Program-made: the position numbers and the translations under genes
Shown here: positions 1-9,812 of the stretch, piece by piece
Numbering within the stretch: position 1 is the stretch's first letter
Layout: the number at the start of each line of letters is the position of its first letter
Assembly: GCF_050920755.1 (NCBI RefSeq)
Contig: NZ_CP158480.1
Span: 124,001-188,000, forward strand
Direction of reading: 5' to 3'
Origin: Oligella sp050920755
GTDB lineage: Bacteria; Pseudomonadota; Gammaproteobacteria; Burkholderiales; Burkholderiaceae_B
DNA: 64,000 nt
The notes under the pieces: generated by a model
Database searches by the model: none
What the model was told of the DNA's origin: nothing
What the model saw: only the letters and a program-made list of their open reading frames with translations

Positions 1-2658
1 GAGCTGCTGCCGGTCTTTGATAAAGAGTATTTGCTGTTACAGGAGCGTCTCTTTGATTCATTGCCTGATGTGTTGATGCGCACGGGTGATGAAAGGCATA
101 GAGCACTTGCCTATGCCTTGCCACAGCAATTTGCCAATTTGCGAGCGATTTTAGGCAGCTTTTTAAATGATGTTTTTTCGAGTTCCAAATTTGAACAACG
201 CGTGATTCCTCGCGGGGTGTACTTTACCAGTGGTACTCAGGGCGGTTTAGGTTTTGATAAGGTGACCGGACAGTTAAAGCGCTATATGCGTCTTGACGGT
301 ATACAGCAAAATCAGAGCATGCAAGCGGGTGAGGGTGGCAAAAGCTTCTTTTTAAGAAAACTGCTGCAAGATGTGGTGTTCCAGGAAGCCGGTCTGGCCG
401 GATTAAATCTTAAGTGGGAACGACGTAAGCGGAAGATTCAATGGACTGCCTATGCTGTGATGGCTTCTGTATTAGCCTTGGCGTTGTTGATCTGGAGTCA
501 TAGCTACTTTAAGAATAAAGCCTATCTTGCTCAGGTTGAAGAAAAACTACCGCCGTTGCAAAAGCTTTCAGACGATATAAAAATCACCCAGGAAGGGGAT
601 GTGCTGAGTGCTTTGCCGTTTTTAAACAGTACCTTGTTATTGCCGGATGGGGCTAATTTTAAAGTGAATGACAGTCCTTGGAGTTACCATTTCGGTCTTT
701 ATCAGGGTAATAAAATCAAGGCGGCTTCCGGTAGTGTTTATCAGGATGCCTTGAAAAATGTCTTATTGCCGCAAGTGGCAAAACGTGTCGAAGCCTCTTT
801 ACGTAATGTCAGTCCGGCTGATTTGGAATTGTCGTATGAAGCGTTGCGGGCTTATTTGATGATGTATGAGCCTGAGCGATACGATGCATCTTATATGAAG
901 ACATGGATTTTGGCGGATTTAAATAAGATTTTACCGAGCAATTTCACCACTGAAAATTATCGTTTGTTGGAACAGCATATTGATAATCTGGTGAGTGGCG
1001 GCGTCTTGATTTCACCATTTCCTAAAGATGAAGCACTGATTTCGGAAGTGCGCGATAACCTAAACCGTGTTTCTACCGCACGTCGTGCCTATAGCCGGAT
1101 TGAGCGTATTCTTACGGCTGAAGCGGGGACGCCGATGAGTGTGGTGAGTTTGGGTGGTTCTCAGGCCGCATCCGTCTTTAAAAGAGCTAGTGGCAAACCG
1201 TTAAATCAAGGGGTGCCGGCTTTTTTCTCTTTTAATGGTTATTGGAATGTTTTTGATAAGCGCGTTGAGCGTGAGACCGTGCGTTTACGAGAAGATGACG
1301 TTTGGGTTTTAGGCGCTGAAAGCAAAACCATCGGTGACGGTAGTGATAAAAAGCTGGTCGAAGATGTGCGTGTGATTTACTTTAATGAGTATGTTAAGCA
1401 TTGGGATGCTTTTTTGGCCGATGTGGAAGTGATCGTGCCGGATAGCTTAGTCGGTGCCATTGAGTTGGCGCGCACTTTATCTTCTTCAAATTCGCCTTTA
1501 ACCCGTTTTGTGCAGTCGGTGGCTAATGAAACCACACTGTTACGGTCTGATGATAATAATGAACGTTCCATTGTTGACCGTGCTCGTGAAAGAGCAACCA
1601 GCACCACCTCATCGCTCACCAGTATTATCGGTCCGGTCGGTGCCGGTAATCTAGTGCGTACCGATGCGGGTCCGGAGCGTTTGGAAGAATTGGTGGATCG
1701 TCACTTTGTGCAATACCGTGAATTGGCGACCAGCGTAGGTCAAAACACGGCGCCTCCGATTGACTCGACCGTGGGCTTATTAAATGAGCTTTACACCTAT
1801 TTAACGGCGGCTGATACGGCACTTAGGACAAAAACACCTCTACCCGCAGCCGATGTGATTTCCAAATTGCAGGCTGAATCCGGTCGTTTACCGCCGGCTG
1901 TCGGTGCGATGCTCAATGATTTATCAGTACAGGCTTCCGCCTCAGTGAATTCGATGCAGCAAAAAAATGTGGGTGAGGATGTGGATGCGATTTTGGGTAA
2001 TTTTTGTCGTCGTGCCATCGCCGGACGTTACCCCTTCAGTAATTCGACCCGTGATATTGCGCCCAATGACTTTGCCCGTTTCTTTGGGCAGGGTCAGATG
2101 ATGGATGAATTTTTTCAGAAAAATATCAGTAATTTAGTCGATATGAGTACCCGTCCTTGGCGCTTTAAACCGGGCGTTGACGGCAGTAAAGGTGATATTG
2201 CCCGCTTTTTATCATCTTTTGAAAAAGCCAGTGTGATCCGTGATGTGTATTTTTCAGCCGGTAATAACTCACCCTCCTACAAGGTGGCAATTCGTCCTAT
2301 TGAGATGGATCCCGGCATTATGCAGTTTATCTTGGACGTGGATGGTCAGATATTGACTTATGAACATGGTCCACAAGTCGGTGTGACGGTGGATTGGCCG
2401 GGTCAGCGCGGTAGTAATCAAGTGTCTATGAGTGCCAGTTCACAACAGGGTAGCTCCGGTTTATCGACCTCCGGTCCTTGGGCGTTGAATCGTTTACTTG
2501 ATCGTGCGAACTTACGTCAAGGTCGTTCGCCCGAAGTGACCATTGCTACGTTTTCCTTAGGAGGACACAGTGTGACCTTGGAGTTTACCGCTTATTCGGC
2601 AAAAAGCCCCTTTCGTTTAAATGAAATGCGTACTTTCACGTGTCCGGGGAGAAACTAA
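1..2658 (+). CDS. tssM: Type VI secretion membrane protein TssM (IcmF), 5' end outside window
   Basis: The reading frame is open from base 1, so this is the C-terminal ~885 residues of a larger protein. A hydrophobic segment at window-residues ~147-166 (IQWTAYAVMASVLALALLIW) matches the inner-membrane segment of TssM that precedes its large periplasmic part. The rest fits the IcmF-related and C-terminal domains, ending in a beta-rich region with FTCPG. TssM with TssL and TssJ forms the envelope-spanning T6SS membrane complex. It lies immediately upstream of tagF and other tss genes on the same strand. The N-terminal GTPase-like cytoplasmic part cannot be judged because it lies outside the window. 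Confidence 0.93.
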   Translation, partial: ELLPVFDKEYLLLQERLFDSLPDVLMRTGDERHRALAYALPQQFANLRAILGSFLNDVFSSSKFEQRVIPRGVYFTSGTQGGLGFDKVTGQLKRYMRLDGIQQNQSMQAGEGGKSFFLRKLLQDVVFQEAGLAGLNLKWERRKRKIQWTAYAVMASVLALALLIWSHSYFKNKAYLAQVEEKLPPLQKLSDDIKITQEGDVLSALPFLNSTLLLPDGANFKVNDSPWSYHFGLYQGNKIKAASGSVYQDALKNVLLPQVAKRVEASLRNVSPADLELSYEALRAYLMMYEPERYDASYMKTWILADLNKILPSNFTTENYRLLEQHIDNLVSGGVLISPFPKDEALISEVRDNLNRVSTARRAYSRIERILTAEAGTPMSVVSLGGSQAASVFKRASGKPLNQGVPAFFSFNGYWNVFDKRVERETVRLREDDVWVLGAESKTIGDGSDKKLVEDVRVIYFNEYVKHWDAFLADVEVIVPDSLVGAIELARTLSSSNSPLTRFVQSVANETTLLRSDDNNERSIVDRARERATSTTSSLTSIIGPVGAGNLVRTDAGPERLEELVDRHFVQYRELATSVGQNTAPPIDSTVGLLNELYTYLTAADTALRTKTPLPAADVISKLQAESGRLPPAVGAMLNDLSVQASASVNSMQQKNVGEDVDAILGNFCRRAIAGRYPFSNSTRDIAPNDFARFFGQGQMMDEFFQKNISNLVDMSTRPWRFKPGVDGSKGDIARFLSSFEKASVIRDVYFSAGNNSPSYKVAIRPIEMDPGIMQFILDVDGQILTYEHGPQVGVTVDWPGQRGSNQVSMSASSQQGSSGLSTSGPWALNRLLDRANLRQGRSPEVTIATFSLGGHSVTLEFTAYSAKSPFRLNEMRTFTCPGRN

Positions 2659-2660
2659 GT

Positions 2661-3398
2661 ATGTCGTCTTCATCTTTTACGCCAGGTATTGATGATTTAA
2701 GTCGTGCTTTGGGTTGGTACGGCAAACTACCCGCTGCCGGTGATTTTGTACGTCGCCGTCTCAGTTCAGAGGTGGTGAATTGGTGGCACCGTTGGTTGGA
2801 ATTGGGCTTACCCAATGTAAAAGAGAATTACGCTAGGCAAAACCTGTTTTTTCATGCGCCAATATGGAATTTTGCCTTGCCTGCCAGTCATGGTTGTGAA
2901 ATGGTGCAGCTCGGATGTATTGCCCCCAGTCGTGATCGGGTGGGTAGGCTCTATCCCTTGTTAGTCAGTCTGTATGTGCCACCGGCCTATTATGAGCCGC
3001 AGTTAATTGCCGGTTCTTCACGCTTTTACCAGCAAGCCGGTCAGTGTTTATTAAAAGCGGTGTCTTTAGGATGTTCAGTGGATCAGTTTGACCGCAGTCT
3101 GGTTGATAGCAACCTCACGATGACGGCGATGCTTAAACGCCAAACGGCGCTTGAAACGGCTCCTCAGGGCGGCGATATTTTATCCATTTTAAATGAAGGT
3201 CATAGCGAAATGCCGACAGAGCGGTTGGAGGAAGAGGGTTCCTCTTGGCCGAATTTGGCCGGTTTTTTCGATCCGCGCGGCAGTAACAGTTATTGGTGGA
3301 CGAATCAGGCCACAGGCGCTGCTTTACGCGCTCAAGTGCATGGCGGCGCACCGAATATTGCCTTATTTAAAACACTTTTTCTTTCCTCAATAGTTTAA
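2661..3398 (+). CDS. tagF: Type VI secretion-associated protein TagF (ImpM family)
   Basis: The N-terminus carries the TagF signature GWYGKLPAAGDFVRRRL followed by WWHRWLELGL, and the ~245-residue length suits a stand-alone TagF. In the family, TagF is a cytoplasmic post-translational repressor of T6SS assembly in some species. An upstream GTG at 2640 would overlap tssM. I prefer ATG 2661 because GGGGAG sits at a normal distance before it and it starts just after the tssM stop. It is followed 18 bases later by the PEGA-domain gene, so the genes are probably co-transcribed. Function beyond family membership is inferred. Confidence 0.88.
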   Translation: MSSSSFTPGIDDLSRALGWYGKLPAAGDFVRRRLSSEVVNWWHRWLELGLPNVKENYARQNLFFHAPIWNFALPASHGCEMVQLGCIAPSRDRVGRLYPLLVSLYVPPAYYEPQLIAGSSRFYQQAGQCLLKAVSLGCSVDQFDRSLVDSNLTMTAMLKRQTALETAPQGGDILSILNEGHSEMPTERLEEEGSSWPNLAGFFDPRGSNSYWWTNQATGAALRAQVHGGAPNIALFKTLFLSSIV

Positions 3399-3416
3399 CC
3401 TTAAAAGATTGATGCC

Positions 3417-5723
3417 ATGTTGATTAATTTTCAAGTTTCTAAAGCCTTGAGTCAGATTCCTGCAGGTTGGAAACCATTACGACAAACGGAGTTATGGACA
3501 GAGAAGGTCAGTATTGGGGATTTGCAGGACTTAGTGGCTGATTTACGATTACCGCTCAGTCAATTGCATAGCCAAAAAAGCTATTATGGTCTATGGTCTT
3601 TAGATACGATATTTCAAGATAGAACAGGGCGTTTTCATCTGTTGCCGGGGGTCAGTCAGGGTTTATCTAAAGAGGTTGATCAACAGCCGTTGTTACCGGT
3701 TTGTGCAGCTTTCGAGCAATTCACGGAAGATGCTGCCTGGCCTTTAGGTGAGCATACGGATGTGTACGGTTTAGCGACCTTGATGCGTTTTTTAATTTTA
3801 AAAACGCAACCGATGAGTGCCATTAATCGCTTAGTCAGTGATCAAGAGCGTTTAACTTCTTTGGGATTGGAGGATCGCTTTAATAGACAATATCTGCGTG
3901 CCATTGATATGGCTTCAGCGATTGAAATTAAGGATCGTATCAGTACCATCGATGAGTTTAGCGAATTACTGGGTTTGCCACCGATACAGCACGTACAGGG
4001 TGTGACCTCAGCACTGAGAAAAGAGGCGCCGACGACAACGACAACTGCTCCTCAAACGGAGGTATCGCCGGTCGTGCCGGTGGCTGCAAGCATTGCTCCA
4101 ACACCGACTCCGGATTGGACGCCAACACCGACTCCGGCTGCTGAAGCAACTGCCGATCCGACGCCGGTAGTACCCGTGGTGTCGGTGAGCGAGGAAGTAA
4201 CAGCAAATGATGCGTCGACGGAAGTGGAGGAGTTTATTGTGCCTCCAAGCCAAGCAGCTGTATCGGGACAAGAGGTTGTAGAGACGCAGCCGGTACAGGA
4301 ACTATCCGGCACGGTGGAGGATAAACCCACTGAGCAGACAACAACGGCAATAGAACAAGAGGACACCTCAATCGGTTTAGATGAATTGGGCATGGGTGGT
4401 GCGCCACTGACCGAAGTCCCCGTGTCTAAGAAAGTGCCTCCGCATGCAACAACGACATCGGAAATAAGCTCAGAAAAAATAGAAAATGAAAACGTAACGC
4501 CTGCGTCTACCGCTGTTGTAAGTGCTGCAACGATGCATGCTGAGCCATCCGCTACGACTGCTAAAGCGAGTAACGAGGAAATAGAAAAGCCTGGCAACGA
4601 AGAAGCATCATCACAAAAGTCGGATGAGCCTTTTGATTCCTTAAAAGCCCAGCGACAGTCTTTACAAAGTCGGAATGATAAGTCGTCTAAGCTACTTATT
4701 TACCCGGCCGCTGCGATTGCATTAGTCGTGATTCTGGGTGCCTTGTTTTATATGCTGTTTAGTAAAAATGCTGACAAGCAAATGGACGAGGCGGAAGCAC
4801 AAATCGCACAAATGCAACAAGAGGCTGAGGCTCAAGCTGAGCAAGCCGGACAAGCGGCATTAAAGCAAGCGGAAGAAGTGACGGCAACCGTGACAGCGCA
4901 AGTTGAACAATCCAATCAAGCGATCAATGCAGGCTTGTCGGCGATGTCCGAAGCAGAAGTACCCGGCACCTCGATGTCGCATCAAAGCAATGCAGGAGAT
5001 ATGCCACAAGGCTCATCCGATGCCGCTCTTTTATCAAGCTTAGTGGCGGCTCCCCGTTCTGATAGCGTTGAAACAGAACCTGCTACCAATGAAGCATCGA
5101 CAGACTCGGGGGCGGTGACCGGAGCATTATCTGCGAATTCATCCGCTTCTCAAGCTGAAGACGTTCAAGCTGCGCCACAGGGTGAAGTGAGCGCAACTGC
5201 AACCGCAGCCACCGGCACCAGCGCAACCGTAACCGAAACCGCAATGGAAATTGCACAGTCGCCGGCTTCATCAGCACCACAAAACACGGAAGCCACAGTA
5301 GCTGCCACAACGTCCGAAAACGCTTTGACGGCACAAGAGGCCGAACGTCAGCGTCAACAGGCCTTGGAGCGTGAAGCCGAGGAACGTCGTCTTGCGGCCG
5401 AACAGGAGCGCGAAGAACGCCAAGCGCGGATGCGTTTAGAGCAGGAGGAAAAAGAGCGTCAACGCTTGCAGGCACAAGTACAAGCGGATAAGGAAAGACG
5501 TGAGCGTCAACAAGCCATGGGCACCTTAAGTCTTGATATTCGACCTTGGGGTAATGTCAGTATTAATGGTCGCGGCTATGGGGCGAGTCCTCCGCGCAAT
5601 AGCATCCGTTTAGCACCGGGTACCTATAGCGTCGTGGTGACCAATGGTAATTTACCGGCTTATCGCACCATGATCACCATTGAAGCGGGTGGACGAGCCG
5701 GTGTTAGTCATCGTTTTGAATAA
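3417..5723 (+). CDS. T6SS-linked membrane protein: pseudokinase C-lobe, transmembrane helix, coiled coil, PEGA domain
   Basis: Residues ~60-195 resemble the C-lobe of a serine/threonine kinase. TGRFHLLPG stands where a kinase has its DFG loop, HTDVYGLATLMRFL matches helix F, and AIDMASAIEIKDRISTIDEF matches the end of the lobe. The HRD and VAIK residues are not present, so catalysis is unlikely. Residues ~200-420 are low-complexity Pro/Thr/Ala/Glu-rich. A single transmembrane helix lies at ~426-447. After it come Ala/Gln/Glu-rich segments, including a strongly charged coiled coil at ~640-700, and a C-terminal PEGA-like domain (GTLSLDIRPWGNVSINGRGY). This topology would put the pseudokinase in the cytoplasm and PEGA in the periplasm. 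Its position between tagF and tssA suggests a role in T6SS assembly or envelope sensing. That role is inferred. Confidence 0.75.
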   Translation: MLINFQVSKALSQIPAGWKPLRQTELWTEKVSIGDLQDLVADLRLPLSQLHSQKSYYGLWSLDTIFQDRTGRFHLLPGVSQGLSKEVDQQPLLPVCAAFEQFTEDAAWPLGEHTDVYGLATLMRFLILKTQPMSAINRLVSDQERLTSLGLEDRFNRQYLRAIDMASAIEIKDRISTIDEFSELLGLPPIQHVQGVTSALRKEAPTTTTTAPQTEVSPVVPVAASIAPTPTPDWTPTPTPAAEATADPTPVVPVVSVSEEVTANDASTEVEEFIVPPSQAAVSGQEVVETQPVQELSGTVEDKPTEQTTTAIEQEDTSIGLDELGMGGAPLTEVPVSKKVPPHATTTSEISSEKIENENVTPASTAVVSAATMHAEPSATTAKASNEEIEKPGNEEASSQKSDEPFDSLKAQRQSLQSRNDKSSKLLIYPAAAIALVVILGALFYMLFSKNADKQMDEAEAQIAQMQQEAEAQAEQAGQAALKQAEEVTATVTAQVEQSNQAINAGLSAMSEAEVPGTSMSHQSNAGDMPQGSSDAALLSSLVAAPRSDSVETEPATNEASTDSGAVTGALSANSSASQAEDVQAAPQGEVSATATAATGTSATVTETAMEIAQSPASSAPQNTEATVAATTSENALTAQEAERQRQQALEREAEERRLAAEQEREERQARMRLEQEEKERQRLQAQVQADKERRERQQAMGTLSLDIRPWGNVSINGRGYGASPPRNSIRLAPGTYSVVVTNGNLPAYRTMITIEAGGRAGVSHRFE

Positions 5724-5729
5724 ATGGCT

Positions 5730-5745
5730 TGTCATTGCGATGACA
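5730..5745. other. Short hairpin between PEGA gene and tssA
   Basis: TGTCAT-tgcg-ATGACA forms a perfect 6-bp stem with a 4-base loop just after the PEGA-gene stop. There is no T-run, so it is not a convincing terminator. It could be an RNA processing or stability element within the operon. Confidence 0.35.
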
Positions 5746-5792
5746 TATAACCGTCATATTACGTTAACAATCAATCGTTAAGATTGTCGATT

Positions 5793-6857
5793 ATGGTTAC
5801 TTTTGAAGAAATAACGCGTTCTTTCAGTAATGAAAATTGCGGCGAGAACTTAGAGTACAGCCAAGAGTTTTTGGCATTGACACGTTCCTTGGAGTATAAG
5901 CCTGAACAGCAGTTCGGCGATACCATCATTGAAGCAGAGTCGCCGGAGTGGAATCAGGCGGAACGTCAAGCCTTAGCGCTTTGTGAAAAAACATGTGATG
6001 TGCGAGTGTTGGAGATGCTCGTGCGTACGTGGACGGCACAGCGCGGCTTGCCCGGTTATGCCAATGGTTTGGAGATTATTTATAAGGCAATTAGCGAATT
6101 TTGGGAGGGCATCTATCCGCCCTTGGTGGAGGAGGACGGCTATGAGGATCCCTTGCCCAGAATTAATGCGCTCAATGCCTTAGTTACCGTTGACGGGGTC
6201 TTAAGCATTCTGCGTTCGGCACCTATTTTAAGCGGTAATTACGGGCAGTTAAGCTTACGCGAGGCGGAGCAGATCATTGACGGCTCTAAAACAGATTTCC
6301 CCGGCGGTCGCGGTCGTTTAGCGGAAATGCTTAGCCAAGCCAAAATCACGGATGAGCCTGAGATTGATGCCCTTTATAAGGCCCAAGGCTTTTTGACGCA
6401 GATCGAAGACTTAGTGGTTGAAAAACTGGGCAATGAGTGGCGGCCGGAATTTAATCAGGCCATTCAATTGCTTGAAATTGTTATGAATTTAGTCGGTAAT
6501 CCGCAGCCGGCTGCCGACCAAGAGGCCGCGACGGCTGATGATGAGGATGCCTCTGCCGCTCATGATGTCACTCAGACAAAGCAAGCCGCCAAAGTCGGCA
6601 AAGCAGAGTCCTTTAAAGAGATGTCTTGGAAGGATGTCAGTATCAGTACCCGAGCGGATGCCATTTTAGCTTTGGAAAAAGTCTGCAGCTATTTTGAGGT
6701 ACATGAGCCGAGTCATCCGGCACCCTTTTTAATTCGTCGAGTACAGCAAACCATTCCTTTGAACTTTTACGACATGATCAAGAATTTGGTGCCGGGCAGT
6801 CATGAGCAGTTCGATATTTGGTTAGCTAAAACAGAAGATAGCGACGCAGAAGAGTAG
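5793..6857 (+). CDS. tssA: Type VI secretion protein TssA (ImpA N-terminal family)
   Basis: The N-terminal ~130 residues have the ImpA_N pattern: ENCGENLEYSQEF, then LEMLVRTWTAQRGLPGYANGL, then FWEGIYPPLVEEDGYEDP. TssA is the cytoplasmic cap/coordinator that links baseplate and sheath assembly. The C-terminal third is separated by an acidic linker (~residues 240-265) and contains RADAILALEKVCSYFEVHEPSHPAPFLIRR, typical of the group. An in-frame TTG nine bases upstream is possible, but ATG 5793 is chosen as the normal start codon. Neither start has a strong ribosome binding site. It is followed by tssB and tssC. Confidence 0.9.
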   Translation: MVTFEEITRSFSNENCGENLEYSQEFLALTRSLEYKPEQQFGDTIIEAESPEWNQAERQALALCEKTCDVRVLEMLVRTWTAQRGLPGYANGLEIIYKAISEFWEGIYPPLVEEDGYEDPLPRINALNALVTVDGVLSILRSAPILSGNYGQLSLREAEQIIDGSKTDFPGGRGRLAEMLSQAKITDEPEIDALYKAQGFLTQIEDLVVEKLGNEWRPEFNQAIQLLEIVMNLVGNPQPAADQEAATADDEDASAAHDVTQTKQAAKVGKAESFKEMSWKDVSISTRADAILALEKVCSYFEVHEPSHPAPFLIRRVQQTIPLNFYDMIKNLVPGSHEQFDIWLAKTEDSDAEE

Positions 6858-6911
6858 TCATCTTAGAAATATCGTTTAGGTATTTAAAGATTAGTTTTTT
6901 GGAGAATTTAC

Positions 6912-7451
6912 ATGCAACGTAAAAAAACCGCCAGCGGTCAGAAGTTTATTTCACGTAACCGCGCCCCACGAGTACAAATTGAGTATGACGTTGAGATTTA
7001 CGGCGCTGAACGAACCATCCAATTGCCTTTTGTTATGGCTGTTATGGCAGACTTGGCCGGTAAGTCGGAAGTACCTAAAACCGATATCAATGAACGTCAA
7101 TTTATGGAGATCGACGTTGATAATTTCGACGATCGCATGAAGTCAATTAAGCCGCGTGTTGCCATGCAGGTTGAAAATACCTTAACCGGTGACGGTGTTT
7201 TAAGTGTGGATATGACGTTTGAAAGTATGGACGACTTTAATCCGGCCAACGTTGCTCGTAAGATTGAGCCATTAGCCGAATTATTGGAAGCGCGTACGGA
7301 ATTAGCTAATTTACTAACCTATATGGACGGTAAGATCGGTGCCGAAGAACTGATTAATCAAGTTTTACAAAATCCGGCTTTATTAAAATCCGTTGCAGCT
7401 GCACCCAAAAAAGCGGCTGATAATTCCACCACTGCCGATGACGAGAACTAA
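6912..7451 (+). CDS. tssB: Type VI contractile sheath small subunit TssB (VipA)
   Basis: The protein has 179 residues, typical for TssB. Recognisable motifs are NRAPRVQIEYDVEIYGAER near residues 17-35, LPFVMAVMADLAGKS, and the FESMDDFNPANVARKIEPL block. TssB pairs with TssC to form the contractile sheath around the Hcp tube. A clear GGAG precedes ATG 6912. The 54-base AT-rich gap after tssA is the longest in the local operon apart from the pre-tssA gap. tssC follows after 12 bases, as usual for this co-translated pair. Confidence 0.95.
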   Translation: MQRKKTASGQKFISRNRAPRVQIEYDVEIYGAERTIQLPFVMAVMADLAGKSEVPKTDINERQFMEIDVDNFDDRMKSIKPRVAMQVENTLTGDGVLSVDMTFESMDDFNPANVARKIEPLAELLEARTELANLLTYMDGKIGAEELINQVLQNPALLKSVAAAPKKAADNSTTADDEN

Positions 7452-7463
7452 GGGGATATTAAG

Positions 7464-8963
7464 ATGAGCACAAGTTCTTCAAAAGAAATTGATTTACAAC
7501 AACAGGTCGGTGAAGCGGATGGCTTGGCATCGCTTTTACAAAAAGAGTTTAAGCCTAAAACAGATGAAGCCCGTGATGCGGTTGAAAATGCGGTTAAGAC
7601 CCTAGCCCAACAAGCATTGGAAAATACGGTGACGCTTTCATCGGATGCCTATTCGACGATTCAACAGATTATCGGTGAGATTGACCGAAAGCTCTCTGAG
7701 CAGATTAATAAAATTCTTCATCATCAAGAGTTCCAAGCGCTTGAGGGTGCATGGCGTGGCTTGCACTATTTGGTTAATAATACTGAGACCGATGAGCTTT
7801 TAAAAATTCGCTTTATGGATATTTCCAAAAAGGATTTGGGTCGTACTTTAAAGCGCTATAAAGGTGCCGCATGGGATCAGAGTCCTATTTTCAAACGCAT
7901 TTATGAAGAGGAATATGGTCAGTTCGGTGGTGAGCCTATTGGTTGTATCGTCGGTGATTACCATTTTGATCATAGCCCACAAGACGTTGAGTTATTGGGT
8001 GAAATGGCTAAAATCGGTGCAGCGGCCCATTGTCCCTTTATCTCCGGTGCCTCACCTTCAGTGATGCAGATGGATTCATGGCAAGAGCTGTCAAATCCAC
8101 GTGATTTAACCAAAATCTTCAGCAATACTGAATATGCTGCTTGGCGTAGCTTGAGAGATTCTGACGATGCGCGTTATCTCGGTTTAACCATGCCGCGTTT
8201 CTTGGCGCGCTTACCGTATGGTGCTCGCACTAATCCGGTGGATGAGTTTGATTTTGAAGAAGAGGTCGATGGCGCTAATCACGACCACTATACTTGGGCA
8301 AACTCCGCCTATGCCATGGCCGCTAATATCAACCGCTCATTTAAGGAGTACGGCTGGTGTACTTCTATCCGCGGCGTTGAATCCGGTGGTGCGGTAGACG
8401 GTTTACCGGCGCATACCTTCCCAACGGATGACGGTGGTGTGGATATGAAATGTCCTACTGAAATTGCTATTAGTGATCGTCGCGAAGCGGAATTGGCTAA
8501 AAACGGTTTTATGCCCTTAGTGCACCGTAAAAACTCTGATTTTGCCGCCTTTATCGGTGCTCAATCGTTACAAAAACCGGCTGAATACGATGATCACGAT
8601 GCCACGGCAAATGCTCGTTTAGCGGCACGTTTACCGTATTTATTTGCGTGCTGCCGTTTTGCTCACTACTTGAAATGTATTGTGCGCGATAAGGTGGGTT
8701 CATTTACCGACCGTGACGATATGGAGCGTTGGTTAAATAACTGGATCATGAACTATGTTGACGGTGATCCGGTTAACTCTTCGCAAGAAACGAAAGCGCG
8801 TAAGCCGTTGGCGGCTGCTGAGGTTCAAGTTACTGAACTGCCGGATAATCCGGGCTACTATGCGGCTAAATTCTTCTTGCGTCCACATTATCAACTAGAG
8901 GGTTTAACCGTTTCTTTACGCTTAGTGTCTAAACTGCCTTCTTTAAAAGACAGTGAGAAGTAA
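7464..8963 (+). CDS. tssC: Type VI contractile sheath large subunit TssC (VipB)
   Basis: The 499-residue length and the motifs EFQALEGAWRGLHYLV (~residues 90-105), PFISGASPSVMQMDSW, LPYGARTNPVDEFDFEE and the C-terminal ending PGYYAAKFFLRPHYQLEGL identify TssC. With TssB it forms the cytoplasmic sheath that contracts to fire the Hcp-VgrG needle. GGGGAT precedes the ATG. The gene is intact, with no frameshift or missing block visible. Confidence 0.96.
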   Translation: MSTSSSKEIDLQQQVGEADGLASLLQKEFKPKTDEARDAVENAVKTLAQQALENTVTLSSDAYSTIQQIIGEIDRKLSEQINKILHHQEFQALEGAWRGLHYLVNNTETDELLKIRFMDISKKDLGRTLKRYKGAAWDQSPIFKRIYEEEYGQFGGEPIGCIVGDYHFDHSPQDVELLGEMAKIGAAAHCPFISGASPSVMQMDSWQELSNPRDLTKIFSNTEYAAWRSLRDSDDARYLGLTMPRFLARLPYGARTNPVDEFDFEEEVDGANHDHYTWANSAYAMAANINRSFKEYGWCTSIRGVESGGAVDGLPAHTFPTDDGGVDMKCPTEIAISDRREAELAKNGFMPLVHRKNSDFAAFIGAQSLQKPAEYDDHDATANARLAARLPYLFACCRFAHYLKCIVRDKVGSFTDRDDMERWLNNWIMNYVDGDPVNSSQETKARKPLAAAEVQVTELPDNPGYYAAKFFLRPHYQLEGLTVSLRLVSKLPSLKDSEK

Positions 8964-8976
8964 TTAAGGAACCGCC

Positions 8977-9798
8977 ATGAAAGCAGTATTAAGCACTCAG
9001 TCTTTTAAGACCCATTCAATTGATGAAGTGCTTGCAGAAATTAAAAATGCCGTTCGTAAAAAGCCGGATGATGCTGATTTACGCGCCCAGTTATTTCAGG
9101 TCTTAGCCCTTAAAGGTGACTGGCAACGGGCGGTTGATCAGTTGAAACTCAGCGCTGAAATGAATCCGCAAGCGCAACCGGTAGCGATGATTTATATCAA
9201 TGCCATGAATGCGGAGAGCGAACGTACAAAGGTATTGGCAGCAGAGGCGATGCCGGCCGTTTTCGGCACGCCGCCCGATTGGTTTGCCTTATTGACGCAA
9301 GCATTAAAAGAAGCGGATCCGGCGCAAGCGGCGGCCTTAAGGCAACAAGCCTTAGAAATGGCGCCGATGGTCGGCGGTGTGCTTAAAACGCATGAGGACA
9401 GCGAGCGGTCCGTTGAATTTGAGTGGTTATGCGATGGTGACGGTCGTTTAGGTCCGCTACTTGAATTTTTAAGTAACGGACGCTACGGTTGGATCCCTTT
9501 TGAAGCGATTGAAAGCCTGCGTTTTATCAAAGCGCAGGGGCTGAGTGATTTGCTGTGGGTACAGACTGAGGTATCTATGGCGGACGGCCATTCACATGTC
9601 GGTCTGGTGCCTGCACGCTATCCTGCTAAGGTCGATTATGCCAGTCAGAATGACGCCTTGAATTTAGCAGCTCGCACCGAGTGGATAGCGTTGTCTGAAA
9701 ATATCTATCAGGGATTAGGGCAAAAAATGCTTATGACGGATGAAAACGAATACGGCCTTTTAGATATTGCCGAAATCCGTTTTGATTCAGTCAATTAA
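8977..9798 (+). CDS. tagJ: Type VI secretion accessory protein TagJ (ImpE/SciE family)
   Basis: The N-terminal ~110 residues form a TPR-like helical repeat (KPDDADLRAQLFQVLALKGDWQRAVDQL). The C-terminal half carries the ImpE pattern FEWLCDGDGRLGPLLEF, YGWIPFEAIESLRF and LLWVQTEVSMADG...GLVPARYP. In other bacteria TagJ binds the TssB N-terminus or influences sheath recycling with ClpV. It sits between tssC and tssF, where hcp and tssE are often found in other clusters. Neither of those is present here. Confidence 0.88.
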   Translation: MKAVLSTQSFKTHSIDEVLAEIKNAVRKKPDDADLRAQLFQVLALKGDWQRAVDQLKLSAEMNPQAQPVAMIYINAMNAESERTKVLAAEAMPAVFGTPPDWFALLTQALKEADPAQAAALRQQALEMAPMVGGVLKTHEDSERSVEFEWLCDGDGRLGPLLEFLSNGRYGWIPFEAIESLRFIKAQGLSDLLWVQTEVSMADGHSHVGLVPARYPAKVDYASQNDALNLAARTEWIALSENIYQGLGQKMLMTDENEYGLLDIAEIRFDSVN

Positions 9799-9812
9799 GT
9801 TTTAACAGTCCT

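Noticed and set aside
4052..4597. 181-codon antisense open frame inside the PEGA-domain gene
   Set aside because: It is Ser/Thr/Val-rich, opposite a low-complexity Pro/Thr/Ala region, with no ribosome site. It is a composition shadow.
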